A DNA stretch of 9,635 bases from a bacterium (GTDB lineage Bacteria > Babelota > Babeliae > Babelales > Vermiphilaceae). Of the stretch, positions 1 through 6,884 are shown piece after piece. How positions within the stretch are numbered: the stretch's first letter is position 1; each line of letters starts with the position of its first letter. The stretch spans positions 1 through 9,635 of the forward strand of contig DAOVGZ010000032.1 of NCBI GenBank assembly GCA_030672115.1, read 5' to 3'. The notes under the pieces were generated by a model that saw only the letters and a list, made by a program, of their open reading frames with translations, made no database searches and was not told the DNA's origin. The position numbers and the translations under genes are program-made.

Positions 1-2
1 CT

Positions 3-350
3 TCTGTTGTAATTGTTGATGGTGCAGATCCATTTTCACACAAAGTTATTCAATCAACGGCAGGCACGATTGCTTCTGTTGATATTTTTGTATGGTCCTG
101 GGAAAAATTACTTACCAATAAAAATAAAAATGAACTTGTTGCGCTTGTACCACGTGATGGCAAACCGGCAAATATACTTAACAAAGAAAATAGTTTATTG
201 GTTGTAGGTAATGAAGCTCATGGCATAAAAAAAGAATGGATCACAAACTGTGATAAAAAAGTAACCCTGCCAATTTCTGGCAGGGCTGAAAGTTTAAACG
301 CAGCCGTTGCTGGTTCAATTGCTTTATATTTATTACAAAATCAAAGCTAA
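3..350 (+). CDS. TrmH/SpoU-family RNA 2'-O-methyltransferase, C-terminal fragment (5' end outside window)
   Basis: The reading frame is open from the left edge (first full codon at 3) to TAA at 348-350, giving 115 residues of the C-terminal SpoU (SPOUT) domain. Three hallmark stretches are visible. The first is an early segment DGADPFSHKVIQSTAG, resembling the family's 'd..sp.vvRaSaG' region. The second is VVGNEAHGI (residues 67-75), the N-E-x-x-G motif that forms part of the SAM-binding trefoil knot. The third is LPISGRAESLNAAVAGSIALY (residues 89-109), the classic SLN-x-x-VA motif of the knot. These enzymes methylate the 2'-OH of ribose in tRNA or rRNA with S-adenosylmethionine, in the cytoplasm. 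The substrate (tRNA Gm18, 23S rRNA and so on) cannot be told from this fragment because the N-terminal RNA-binding part lies outside the window. The gene converges on the family 1 glycosidase gene, with 3 bases between the stop codons. Confidence 0.9.
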   Translation, partial: SVVIVDGADPFSHKVIQSTAGTIASVDIFVWSWEKLLTNKNKNELVALVPRDGKPANILNKENSLLVVGNEAHGIKKEWITNCDKKVTLPISGRAESLNAAVAGSIALYLLQNQS

Positions 351-353
351 AAT

Positions 354-1844
354 TTAATACACTCTAAAACCTTTAATCGCTTGAAAACAAGAATTAACCC
401 AAGATTTTGGTTCTGGCTTTTGTGTAACAAATTTATTCGCAATCTTCACAAAATAATCTGCACTTTTTTTAAGTGTTCTTTTTTGTGTTTTAAAATCAAC
501 ATGGTAAAGACCATAACGATCTTTATAATTTCCCCATTCCCAGTTATCCATAAATGACCAATAAAAATAACCACGAACATCGACACCATCTTTAATCGCT
601 TCAGAGATCGCATACAAATATCGTTTTAAAAATAAATCTCTGTCTTCTTCTTTAAGTGGTGCAATACCATTTTCTGTTATGTAAATAGGAATGTTTAATT
701 TTTTAGCAACCTTTTGATTAACTTCTTTAAGGGCCCGATACATACCTTCTGCATAAATGGTATGGTTCTTTTTTTTCACTTTCATTTCACCTGGATAAGC
801 ACAACAAGCAAAACCTTTAACACCCATATGTGAATAATAATTTATACCAATAAAATCAAGCGATTTTGGTGCTTTTTTATTTGTGTGTTTTACACGTGCT
901 AAAAAAGGAATATTTACATTAAAAATACCTTTTGAAAAGAAGTCAAAAAAGCAATCATTAACTAAACGATTTCCAATAAATTTATACAAACGTGCAGCTG
1001 GATCAAACTTATATACAGGATCGAGCTGACAAATATTTTTTAAAATACCAATTTTTGATGCTTTTCCGCCTGGCAAAGTTTTTAACTTTTGATACGTCTG
1101 TACATGTGCTTCACAGATATTTTTAAGTACCTGAACTGCAAGTTGTTTATTTTTTTTATACGGCGGTTTTTGCCCAATAGCATATGCAGGCATTGCGTAA
1201 CCACCAGGTGAGTTAAATGTTAACCACATGTGCACTTTATCTTGTAAACAACCAAATAATTTTTCTGCAAATCGAACATAGTATTTAATATTTTCTTCTT
1301 TTTTGAAAGCACCCATCTGCTCAAACCAAATAGGATGTGCATAATGATGAATAGTAATGACCGGCCTAATACCATTTTCTTCTAATTCTTCACAAACATT
1401 TCTGTAATGTTGCAAAGCATCTTGATTAAATACCCCTTGTTCAGGTTCAATCTTGCTCCAATCAATAGAAAAACGATAGGCGTTTGCACCTGTTTTTTTA
1501 ATAAGTTGAATATCTTCTTTATATCTATTGTTATGGTCACATGCATCGCCGCGAAGTTCTGGCAAGAAATACTCACCTGTCTTTGGATTTATAGTTTTTT
1601 GCTCATGAGTAGAATATTGATCATTACAATCACTTTCTACCTGTGGAGCTGACGTACCAAGACCCATAAGCTTTAAATGACTTAAATCAATAACTTCAGT
1701 ATTAATTTTATCCCATGGCCATGACCGCTTTGAACGATTAAAATCTGCACCACCAATTACTTGACTAGCAAACGAAAGTGATGCTAAAAAAAGCAATAAT
1801 GACACAGAAAGAATTTTTTTAGAAAAATAGTTTAAAATTTTCAT
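354..1844 (-). CDS. Exported glycoside hydrolase family 1 (beta-glucosidase-like) protein with Ser replacing the acid/base Glu
   Basis: This is a 496-residue protein. The start at 1844 was chosen because GGAGG lies 8 bases upstream; an in-frame ATG at 1895 has no such site and would bury the signal peptide. Residues 1-27 form a Sec signal peptide (Lys-rich start, Leu/Ser-rich core, likely cleavage near S-F-A/S-Q). The rest covers the full GH1 barrel: GTSAPQVES near 63-71 (usual ATSAYQIEG), YRFSIDWSKIEP, TIHHYAHPIW near 164-173, FIGINYYS, ITENG with nucleophile Glu391, and WSFMDNWEWGNYKDRYGLY near the end. GH1 enzymes are retaining beta-glycosidases. Here the acid/base motif N-E-P reads N-S-P (WLTFNSP, Ser212), so ordinary hydrolysis should be severely weakened. 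Myrosinases (Gln) and Klotho-type domains are known GH1 members that lost this Glu. Ten cysteines are present in the mature part. It lies 87 bases downstream of the alpha/beta hydrolase. The fold is certain; activity and substrate are unknown. Confidence 0.93.
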   Translation of the reverse strand: MKILNYFSKKILSVSLLLFLASLSFASQVIGGADFNRSKRSWPWDKINTEVIDLSHLKLMGLGTSAPQVESDCNDQYSTHEQKTINPKTGEYFLPELRGDACDHNNRYKEDIQLIKKTGANAYRFSIDWSKIEPEQGVFNQDALQHYRNVCEELEENGIRPVITIHHYAHPIWFEQMGAFKKEENIKYYVRFAEKLFGCLQDKVHMWLTFNSPGGYAMPAYAIGQKPPYKKNKQLAVQVLKNICEAHVQTYQKLKTLPGGKASKIGILKNICQLDPVYKFDPAARLYKFIGNRLVNDCFFDFFSKGIFNVNIPFLARVKHTNKKAPKSLDFIGINYYSHMGVKGFACCAYPGEMKVKKKNHTIYAEGMYRALKEVNQKVAKKLNIPIYITENGIAPLKEEDRDLFLKRYLYAISEAIKDGVDVRGYFYWSFMDNWEWGNYKDRYGLYHVDFKTQKRTLKKSADYFVKIANKFVTQKPEPKSWVNSCFQAIKGFRVY

Positions 1845-1896
1845 TAAATTAACCTCCATAAGAATCTTTTTTTGATAGATTTTCTCCATTATCATA

Positions 1897-1925
1897 ATAA
1901 TATCTTAAAAGTATTTAACCCTCAA
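1897..1925 (-). promoter_or_regulatory. Possible sigma-70-type promoter for the family 1 glycosidase gene
   Basis: Reading the minus strand, TTGAGG (1925-1920) and TATTAT (1902-1897) are separated by 17 bases. They match the -35 and -10 consensus at four and five of six positions. The predicted start of transcription would lie about 45 bases before the ATG at 1844. The -35 overlaps an inverted repeat at the end of the upstream gene. The region is AT-rich, so chance matches are likely, and the gene could instead be read from the upstream hydrolase promoter. Confidence 0.28.
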
Positions 1926-1947
1926 GAGCCCCTAAGAAACGCTCTTG
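1923..1947 (-). repeat. Inverted repeat around the stop codon of the alpha/beta hydrolase gene
   Basis: CAAGAGC (1923-1929) and GCTCTTG (1941-1947) are perfect 7-base arms around an 11-base loop that contains the TAG stop of the hydrolase gene. On the minus-strand transcript the hairpin is followed by AGGGTTAAATAC and not by a run of T, so it is not a canonical intrinsic terminator. It might weaken read-through into, or protect the 3' end ahead of, the downstream glycosidase gene. Confidence 0.35.
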
Positions 1948-2783
1948 CAGCGCGCATATTCATATTTTCCAGCCTGAGCAAGCTGTTTATCGTAAGAAAG
2001 ACCATATTCTTTACAAAAAGCATGACAAACCTCCTTGTAGCGCTGATAATCAGGGCCAATAACTAATTTTGAGTGTTTTCCGTAATCAAGAATAAGCAAA
2101 TGAGCTTTTTTATGCCCTGTCTGACAAAGACGATTATAAAGAGCAATAGTACTAGAAACAGGAATCAATGAGTCCTCCAACGAACAAATAAGTAAAATAG
2201 GAAGATCTTTTGGAATATTATGAATAACATCTATAGGCTTAATGCCATCACGCTTATATTCACGCAATATCCAAGGAATTGTATAGGCTGCAAAACGGGC
2301 CAATCCAGGAATCCAACCCAAATGTAATCTTTTACAAATAAGAGCTTTAGCAACATTTTCCATACAATCAAAGGGAGATTCTAAAATAACAGCCTTTAAT
2401 CCGGCTACTTTATGCGTTGCTAAAAAAGTAATAATAGTCGATGCGCCTCGAGATAATCCCATTAATACATTTGCATCATGCTTTTTAACCGCATTTTGTA
2501 ATGCCTGAATATCATTTTCTTGTGCAAGGTTTGCTTTTGAAAGATGAATTTTATCGTTTTTAGCATCGGGATAACTAAATGAATTCATAGAAAAAGAAAA
2601 AAAATCTTTGTAATTATTGACCTGACAGGCATAATCCCAAAAACCATGAGAAAAAACAGCACTAATTTTTTCTTTTTTAAATTCAACAGGACTTTTTAGT
2701 AATGAGTCTGTGTTTTTACTCGAAAAACTCACTAAAGCTACCACTGAAGATAAAATAAAACATAAAAGGATAATTTTCTTCAT
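1932..2783 (-). CDS. Exported alpha/beta-hydrolase-fold protein (serine hydrolase), substrate unknown
   Basis: This is a 283-residue protein. The start at 2783 was chosen because AGGA lies 5 bases upstream and it places a typical signal peptide (MKKIILLCFILSSVVALVSF) at the N-terminus; the frame stays open upstream to 2852 without a better site. The alpha/beta-hydrolase landmarks are in order: an oxyanion-side H-G in FSHGFWDY near residue 46, the nucleophile elbow GLSRG with Ser111, a likely catalytic Asp204 in SLEDSLIP after the beta strand PILLIC, and a likely catalytic His237 in DYGKHSKL. The triad looks complete, so an active esterase, lipase or peptidase of the periplasm or outer surface is probable. 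The substrate cannot be named from sequence. It is the first gene of a minus-strand pair with the glycosidase-like gene and starts from the divergent region shared with the permease gene. Confidence 0.88.
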   Translation of the reverse strand: MKKIILLCFILSSVVALVSFSSKNTDSLLKSPVEFKKEKISAVFSHGFWDYACQVNNYKDFFSFSMNSFSYPDAKNDKIHLSKANLAQENDIQALQNAVKKHDANVLMGLSRGASTIITFLATHKVAGLKAVILESPFDCMENVAKALICKRLHLGWIPGLARFAAYTIPWILREYKRDGIKPIDVIHNIPKDLPILLICSLEDSLIPVSSTIALYNRLCQTGHKKAHLLILDYGKHSKLVIGPDYQRYKEVCHAFCKEYGLSYDKQLAQAGKYEYARCKSVS

Positions 2784-2824
2784 AACAATCCTAAATATAA
2801 ATATTGAAACACCATTTACTACAA

Positions 2825-2852
2825 ATTTTAATACAACAATAACGAAAATCAA
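2825..2852 (-). promoter_or_regulatory. Possible sigma-70-type promoter for the alpha/beta hydrolase gene
   Basis: On the minus strand TTGATT (2852-2847) and TAAAAT (2830-2825) are 16 bases apart, matching the consensus at four and five of six positions. This would give a leader of about 35 bases before the ATG at 2783, long enough for the AGGA ribosome site. It lies back to back with a candidate permease promoter in the same 158-base divergent gap. The call rests on pattern only, in AT-rich DNA. Confidence 0.33.
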
Positions 2853-2871
2853 CAGGCATCACAAACCTTCC

Positions 2872-2900
2872 TTTACATCACTTAAATGCTTGGGTACCAT
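2872..2900 (+). promoter_or_regulatory. Possible sigma-70-type promoter for the permease-sod-unknown gene run
   Basis: TTTACA (2872-2877, five of six -35 positions) and TACCAT (2895-2900, four of six -10 positions) are exactly 17 bases apart. They sit about 40 bases before the permease start, in the divergent gap. It is the best-spaced plus-strand candidate I can see there. No operator-like palindrome was recognised next to it. Confidence 0.3.
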
Positions 2901-2941
2901 AAATTTATTAGAATTTTATCACCATAAATCAAGGAATCATG

Positions 2942-4264
2942 ATGTCTGAACAACGCGTCATATCGCTTCCAACTGCCGTTCTTATAAATATTAATATTAT
3001 GCTTGGAGCAGGTATTTTTTTAAATACCATAAAAACTGCTGGTCCTGCAGGAGCTTTAAGTAGCTTTTCTTACCTCCTTGTTGGCTTTTTAATGCTGCCA
3101 CTTGTACTTTCTATTGCAAAACTTACTGGCATGCATCCAGATGGTGGCTTTTATGCTTTTGGAAAAAATGAAATTAGTCCATTTGCCGGATTTATTAGTG
3201 CATGGAGTTATTTTATAGGTAAACTTGCCTCTGGTGCATTAATGATCCATTTTTCTCTTGCGCTTATTCAGCACCTTATTCCTGCTTTTGGCTATTTTCA
3301 CCTTTTAACACTGGATTTTATAGCTATTGGTCTTTTTGTTCTTTTGAACATGCTCAACATAAAAGCTGGTAGTCAAATTCAAATGATGTTTACCATTTTT
3401 AAATTGATACCAATTTCTTTTGCAATTTTAACCGGATTATATTTATTCCAAGGCGAAAACATTACCGCTCCTCACAGGATCTGGAAAGGTATTCCGTCAA
3501 TCTTACCATTCTTGTTTTACGCAACCATGGGGTTTGAAGCTGCATGTCTTTTGTGTGGAAAAATAAAAAATCCCAAAAAAAATGCTCCCAAAGCTATTTT
3601 AATTTCTTATGCTATTGCACTTACTATTGCAGCGATTTATCAATTTGCATTTTATGGCGCTCTTGGAAAAATCCTTTCTGGCCTTGCAAACAAAGATGCC
3701 AGTTATTTATATGCATTCCCTGCACTACTACAAAAACTACTTCCAACCTCTGCTGCATTTGCAAATAAATTAAAAGGTATTTTACACCTCGCACTTGCAT
3801 CTTCAGCTCTTGGTGGCGCGTATGGCATTATGTTTAGCAACACATGGAACCTAAACACTCTTGCACGCAATAACCACCTCTTTTTTAAAAACATATTTAC
3901 CTGGTTAAATAGACACTCAATCCCTGTTGCATGCGTTGTAGTTGAAGGACTTATTTACGCAACCTATCTTTTTGTAAGTGGCGGAACACAAACAGCATTG
4001 CAACAACTGAGCTCTCTCGGTGTTGTTCTTGCGTATACGATGAGTGTTCTTTCATTATTTATTGCAAAAATAAAACGTCCAAATATTTCTGTTTCTATTT
4101 GGTTGCCATTATTAGGACTCATTAATTGCTCAATATTTATTGTTTCTTGTCTTAATGGTCTTATAAAGACAGGTTTTTCATCACTAATTACCTTTAGTCT
4201 GTTACTGAGCGTAGGCGCGATCATGTTTTTTATAACAAAAAAGAAATCTACTTTAAGCTTTTAA
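2942..4264 (+). CDS. APC-superfamily amino-acid permease (12-helix inner-membrane transporter)
   Basis: This is a 440-residue polytopic membrane protein. Two adjacent ATGs occur (2939 and 2942). AAGGA at 2931-2935 is only 3 bases from the first and 6 from the second, so 2942 is preferred. The APC-family signs are the unwound first helix with NIMLGAGIF near residues 17-26 (family N-x-x-G-x-G-I-F), the P-D-G-G-F-Y segment near 66-71 (family P-x-x-G-G-x-Y), and FYATMGFEAACLLCGKIKNP near 192-211, which matches the conserved helix 6 to loop motif ending K-N-P-K-K-N-A-P-K-A-I. Length and about twelve hydrophobic stretches fit the family. Such proteins take up amino acids or polyamines by proton or cation symport, or exchange them. 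Substrate specificity cannot be read from the sequence. The gene leads a run with sod, 15 bases downstream. Uptake of host amino acids is a reasonable inference for a host-associated organism. Confidence 0.93.
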   Translation: MSEQRVISLPTAVLININIMLGAGIFLNTIKTAGPAGALSSFSYLLVGFLMLPLVLSIAKLTGMHPDGGFYAFGKNEISPFAGFISAWSYFIGKLASGALMIHFSLALIQHLIPAFGYFHLLTLDFIAIGLFVLLNMLNIKAGSQIQMMFTIFKLIPISFAILTGLYLFQGENITAPHRIWKGIPSILPFLFYATMGFEAACLLCGKIKNPKKNAPKAILISYAIALTIAAIYQFAFYGALGKILSGLANKDASYLYAFPALLQKLLPTSAAFANKLKGILHLALASSALGGAYGIMFSNTWNLNTLARNNHLFFKNIFTWLNRHSIPVACVVVEGLIYATYLFVSGGTQTALQQLSSLGVVLAYTMSVLSLFIAKIKRPNISVSIWLPLLGLINCSIFIVSCLNGLIKTGFSSLITFSLLLSVGAIMFFITKKKSTLSF

Positions 4265-4279
4265 ATAAAAGGTAAAACA

Positions 4280-4855
4280 ATGTCATTTAAACTTTCAGAA
4301 CTTCCTTACAAAAAAAACTCACTCGAACCGAACATCAGCGCAGAAACATTCGAGTTTCATTACGGCAAACATCATCAAGGATATGTAACTAAGCTTAATG
4401 CACTTGTCCAAGGTACTGAACTTGAAAAAAAATCGCTTGCAGAAATAATTTTACAAACAACCGATCAAGTAATTTATAACAATGCAGCACAAGTATTTAA
4501 CCATACTTTTTACTGGAACTGCATGGTTCCAGAAAAACAAACCCCTCAAGAAAAAACATTACAACACATCAAAAAAAAGTTTGGATCTTATGATGCATTT
4601 AAAGAACAGTTTATAACTGCGACTACAACATTATTTGGATCTGGATGGGTATGGCTTGTGCAAAACCAAGATGAAACAATTGAAATAAAAAAAACGAACA
4701 ATGCAGGATGCCCACTTTCTAGCGGACAAAAACCTCTTTTAACCTGCGATGTGTGGGAACATGCTTACTATATTGATTACAAAAATGGCAGAAAAAACTA
4801 TGTTGAAGCATGGTGGAATCTTATCAACTGGGAATTTGTAGAAAAAAATATATAA
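4280..4855 (+). CDS. sodB: Superoxide dismutase, iron type
   Basis: This 191-residue cytoplasmic protein has no signal peptide and the usual SodB length. The four metal ligands are His27 (FHYGKHHQGYV), His75 (QVFNHTFYWN), Asp157 and His161 (DVWEHAYYIDYKN). Gln71 in NNAAQVFNH is the position that marks Fe-type enzymes (Gln69 of the E. coli enzyme); Mn-type enzymes have Gly there and place the Gln elsewhere. FGSGWVWLV and NAGCPL...KPLLTCDVWEH are also family-typical. It converts superoxide to oxygen and hydrogen peroxide, as a homodimer in the well-studied members. AAAGG lies just upstream of the ATG. The gene sits 15 bases after the permease and 21 before an exported unknown protein, so all three are probably co-transcribed. 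No peroxidase or catalase is visible nearby. Confidence 0.97.
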   Translation: MSFKLSELPYKKNSLEPNISAETFEFHYGKHHQGYVTKLNALVQGTELEKKSLAEIILQTTDQVIYNNAAQVFNHTFYWNCMVPEKQTPQEKTLQHIKKKFGSYDAFKEQFITATTTLFGSGWVWLVQNQDETIEIKKTNNAGCPLSSGQKPLLTCDVWEHAYYIDYKNGRKNYVEAWWNLINWEFVEKNI

Positions 4856-4876
4856 CTAAAAAAATTGGAAAATGAC

Positions 4877-5785
4877 ATGAATAAACTTTTCTTCTCAATA
4901 TTATTTTTAATCACCGCACAACTGCACTGCATGGATCAAAAAAATAAAATACCAAACAACTACATAAATAAAATACCAACCAACTACATAATTGCCGTTG
5001 CCAAAGAAAGACTTAAAGATCATAATCTTTCGGATCTTCAAAAATTAGTCTTTAAAGGCATCATAAAAACCAACGGGCGCAATATTTACAATATTGATCC
5101 TGTTGCTTTTTTATTCGCACCATATCTTAAATTTTATAATATGGAAAAGGTGCCTACTTACTACAAAGACCTTTTACAAAGATATAAACAGTTTTGCTTC
5201 CCAAAAGAAATGTTTGCTATTATTAATAAATCCTTATCTGATGCAGAAATTAAAATCCTAAACCCATTGCTCTTAGGAAAATTAAGCAGAGTACTAATAC
5301 CAGGTGAAACAATCTTTACTGACGAATATAAAACCCCCAAAGTCAATGGCTGTTCGTTAGAAAATCCCCACTATACATGCTTCATGCAGGCTTACCATAT
5401 AACAGCTCCATTACAAAGAAACTTTAAAAAATATGAACAAAAAGAAAAACAAACCGTTCTAAAAAGTTTTGAAGAATTGGAAAAAACAATAAACTCAAAT
5501 AAAAAAAGAATTAAAGAACTCAATACTCTTTTATTTTTAGGAAAAAAACTTAGCTCTTCTTACTCAGAAATTTCAAATGCTATTGTAAATAGTGAAGACA
5601 ATATCAACTCAGAAATCGATAATAATGACTATAAAATAGAAATAAAAAAAGAGTACACTCAGGAAACTATCTTTGAATTAAATAAACAAGCAAAAATAGA
5701 AAACGCTAGGACTTCTTTTTTTAACAGCCTCCATAAATCAATCGAAAACCAACAAGGTCATATGCTTATAATCAAATTCAAATAA
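4877..5785 (+). CDS. Exported protein of unknown function with an N-terminal 8-residue tandem repeat and a Lys/Glu-rich helical segment
   Basis: This is a 302-residue protein whose family I do not recognise. The ATG at 4877 is preferred over the in-frame TTG at 4865 because GGA lies 7 bases upstream and it puts the signal peptide (MNKLFFSILFLITAQLHC) at the very start. The Cys before MDQ is not in a good lipobox (L-H-C), so ordinary signal peptidase I cleavage seems more likely than lipoprotein processing. Residues 23-38 are two 8-residue units, NKIPNNYI and NKIPTNYI, encoded by a DNA duplication. Residues about 40-175 look globular, with Cys in KQFCFPK, NGCSLENP and YTCFMQ. Residues about 183-221 are rich in Lys and Glu and probably form a long helix or coiled coil; an acidic, Asn-rich stretch follows. 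The gene ends a run with permease and sod and converges on mraY with 34 bases between them. Confidence 0.75.
   Translation: MNKLFFSILFLITAQLHCMDQKNKIPNNYINKIPTNYIIAVAKERLKDHNLSDLQKLVFKGIIKTNGRNIYNIDPVAFLFAPYLKFYNMEKVPTYYKDLLQRYKQFCFPKEMFAIINKSLSDAEIKILNPLLLGKLSRVLIPGETIFTDEYKTPKVNGCSLENPHYTCFMQAYHITAPLQRNFKKYEQKEKQTVLKSFEELEKTINSNKKRIKELNTLLFLGKKLSSSYSEISNAIVNSEDNINSEIDNNDYKIEIKKEYTQETIFELNKQAKIENARTSFFNSLHKSIENQQGHMLIIKFK
4943..4990 (+). repeat. Two tandem copies of a 24-bp unit inside the exported unknown gene
   Basis: Positions 4943-4966 and 4967-4990 are direct repeats that differ at one base (A at 4956, C at 4980). The unit is a multiple of three, so the frame is kept and the protein gains a second 8-residue unit, changing one Asn to Thr. 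The near identity suggests a recent duplication, perhaps by replication slippage. It lies directly after the predicted signal peptide. Confidence 0.9.
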
Positions 5786-5819
5786 AAAATGACTAACTTT
5801 ATTCATACTTTAAAATATA

Positions 5820-6884
5820 TTATCGTAATTTTAATGTAATGAATGCTAATAAACACAAAACCAATGATATGATGCCAAAGCGAGTGGCAATTTTTGCTTC
5901 TGGCCAACCAAGAAGTTCAAAATGATGATGTATTGGTGCCATTTTAAAAATTCGTCTTCCCAATAACTTAAATGAAAATACTTGTGCAATAACCGAAACG
6001 GTTTCTACAACAAACAATCCCCCTGCAATAATTAACAAAAGTTCTTGTTTTGCCATAAGAGCCATAAGAGCTAGCCCTGCACCAAGTGCTAAGGAGCCAA
6101 CATCTCCCATAAAAATTTGCGCTGGATACGCGTTATACCACAAAAAACCAAGAGAAGCTCCAACTAAAATTGAACCCAAAACTGCAACCTCAGCTGATGT
6201 TGCAAATGGAATATGTAAATAACTGGCAAGTCTATAATGTCCAGCGATGTAAGCAATTATGGAAAATATTGCAAAATTTGGCATTAAAGACCCAATAGCA
6301 AGACCATCAAGCCCATCTGTTAAATTAACCGCATTACTACATCCAACAATCACAATCATTGCCCATGGAATAAATAACCAACCGATATCTGGCTGTATTG
6401 TCTTAAAAAAGGGAAAAACAACCGTTGTGGTCATTCCTTTACATAAAATCAAGCCTATAGAAGTAAAAAAAGCTATCGACCACTGAGAAACAAATTTCGC
6501 TGCAACCGATATACCTTTCCCATGCTTGATTTTTCTCCAATCGTCCCAAAAACCAAGAATTCCAAACGATATGATTCCAAATAAAAATGTCCAGACCCTA
6601 AAATCGGTCAAATCACTCCACAGTAAAGTGCTTATGGTAACAACAGACAAAATAAAAATACCCCCCATAGTAGGCATATCATCCTTTTGACGATGCGATT
6701 CGGGGGTAAATTCACGCGCTTTTGACCGAAAGAACTTTCTGGACTGCCTGATAAACCATTTACCAAACATTAAAGAAAGCCCTAATGTCGTCAAAAGAGA
6801 CGCAATAGCGCGAAAACTAACATAATGAACAACATTAAACGAAGAAATATACTGTTTTGCATACACAGATAGGTGAAAAAGCAT
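5820..6884 (-). CDS. mraY: Phospho-N-acetylmuramoyl-pentapeptide-transferase (MraY, lipid I synthesis)
   Basis: This 354-residue inner-membrane enzyme transfers phospho-MurNAc-pentapeptide from UDP to undecaprenyl phosphate to make lipid I, the first membrane step of peptidoglycan synthesis. The ATG at 6884 is chosen because GAGGTGG ends 8 bases upstream and the N-terminus then aligns residue for residue with the start of E. coli MraY; the in-frame GTG at 6896 would overlap the ribosome site. Family motifs are PESHRQKDDMPTMGG, GFWDDWRK (Asp114-Asp115), NAVNLTDGLDGLA (Asp190, Asp193), FMGDVGSLALG (catalytic Asp261) and MAPIHHHFELLGWPE (His319-321). About ten membrane helices are expected. All catalytic residues are present, so it should be active. 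No murein-ligase or division gene is adjacent; it stands alone between two exported unknown proteins, outside the usual mra/mur cluster. Confidence 0.98.
   Translation of the reverse strand: MLFHLSVYAKQYISSFNVVHYVSFRAIASLLTTLGLSLMFGKWFIRQSRKFFRSKAREFTPESHRQKDDMPTMGGIFILSVVTISTLLWSDLTDFRVWTFLFGIISFGILGFWDDWRKIKHGKGISVAAKFVSQWSIAFFTSIGLILCKGMTTTVVFPFFKTIQPDIGWLFIPWAMIVIVGCSNAVNLTDGLDGLAIGSLMPNFAIFSIIAYIAGHYRLASYLHIPFATSAEVAVLGSILVGASLGFLWYNAYPAQIFMGDVGSLALGAGLALMALMAKQELLLIIAGGLFVVETVSVIAQVFSFKLLGRRIFKMAPIHHHFELLGWPEAKIATRFGIISLVLCLLAFITLKLR

Noticed and set aside
13..207. Plus-strand open frame of 64 codons at the left edge
   Set aside because: It lies in another frame over the methyltransferase fragment, whose frame shows clear family motifs.
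1845..1895. Longer N-terminus of the family 1 glycosidase starting at 1895
   Set aside because: It lacks a ribosome site and would put 17 polar residues ahead of the signal peptide, whereas the ATG at 1844 has GGAGG at good spacing.
5786..5819. Terminator between the exported unknown gene and mraY
   Set aside because: The gap is AT-rich but no stem of useful length can be drawn on either strand.
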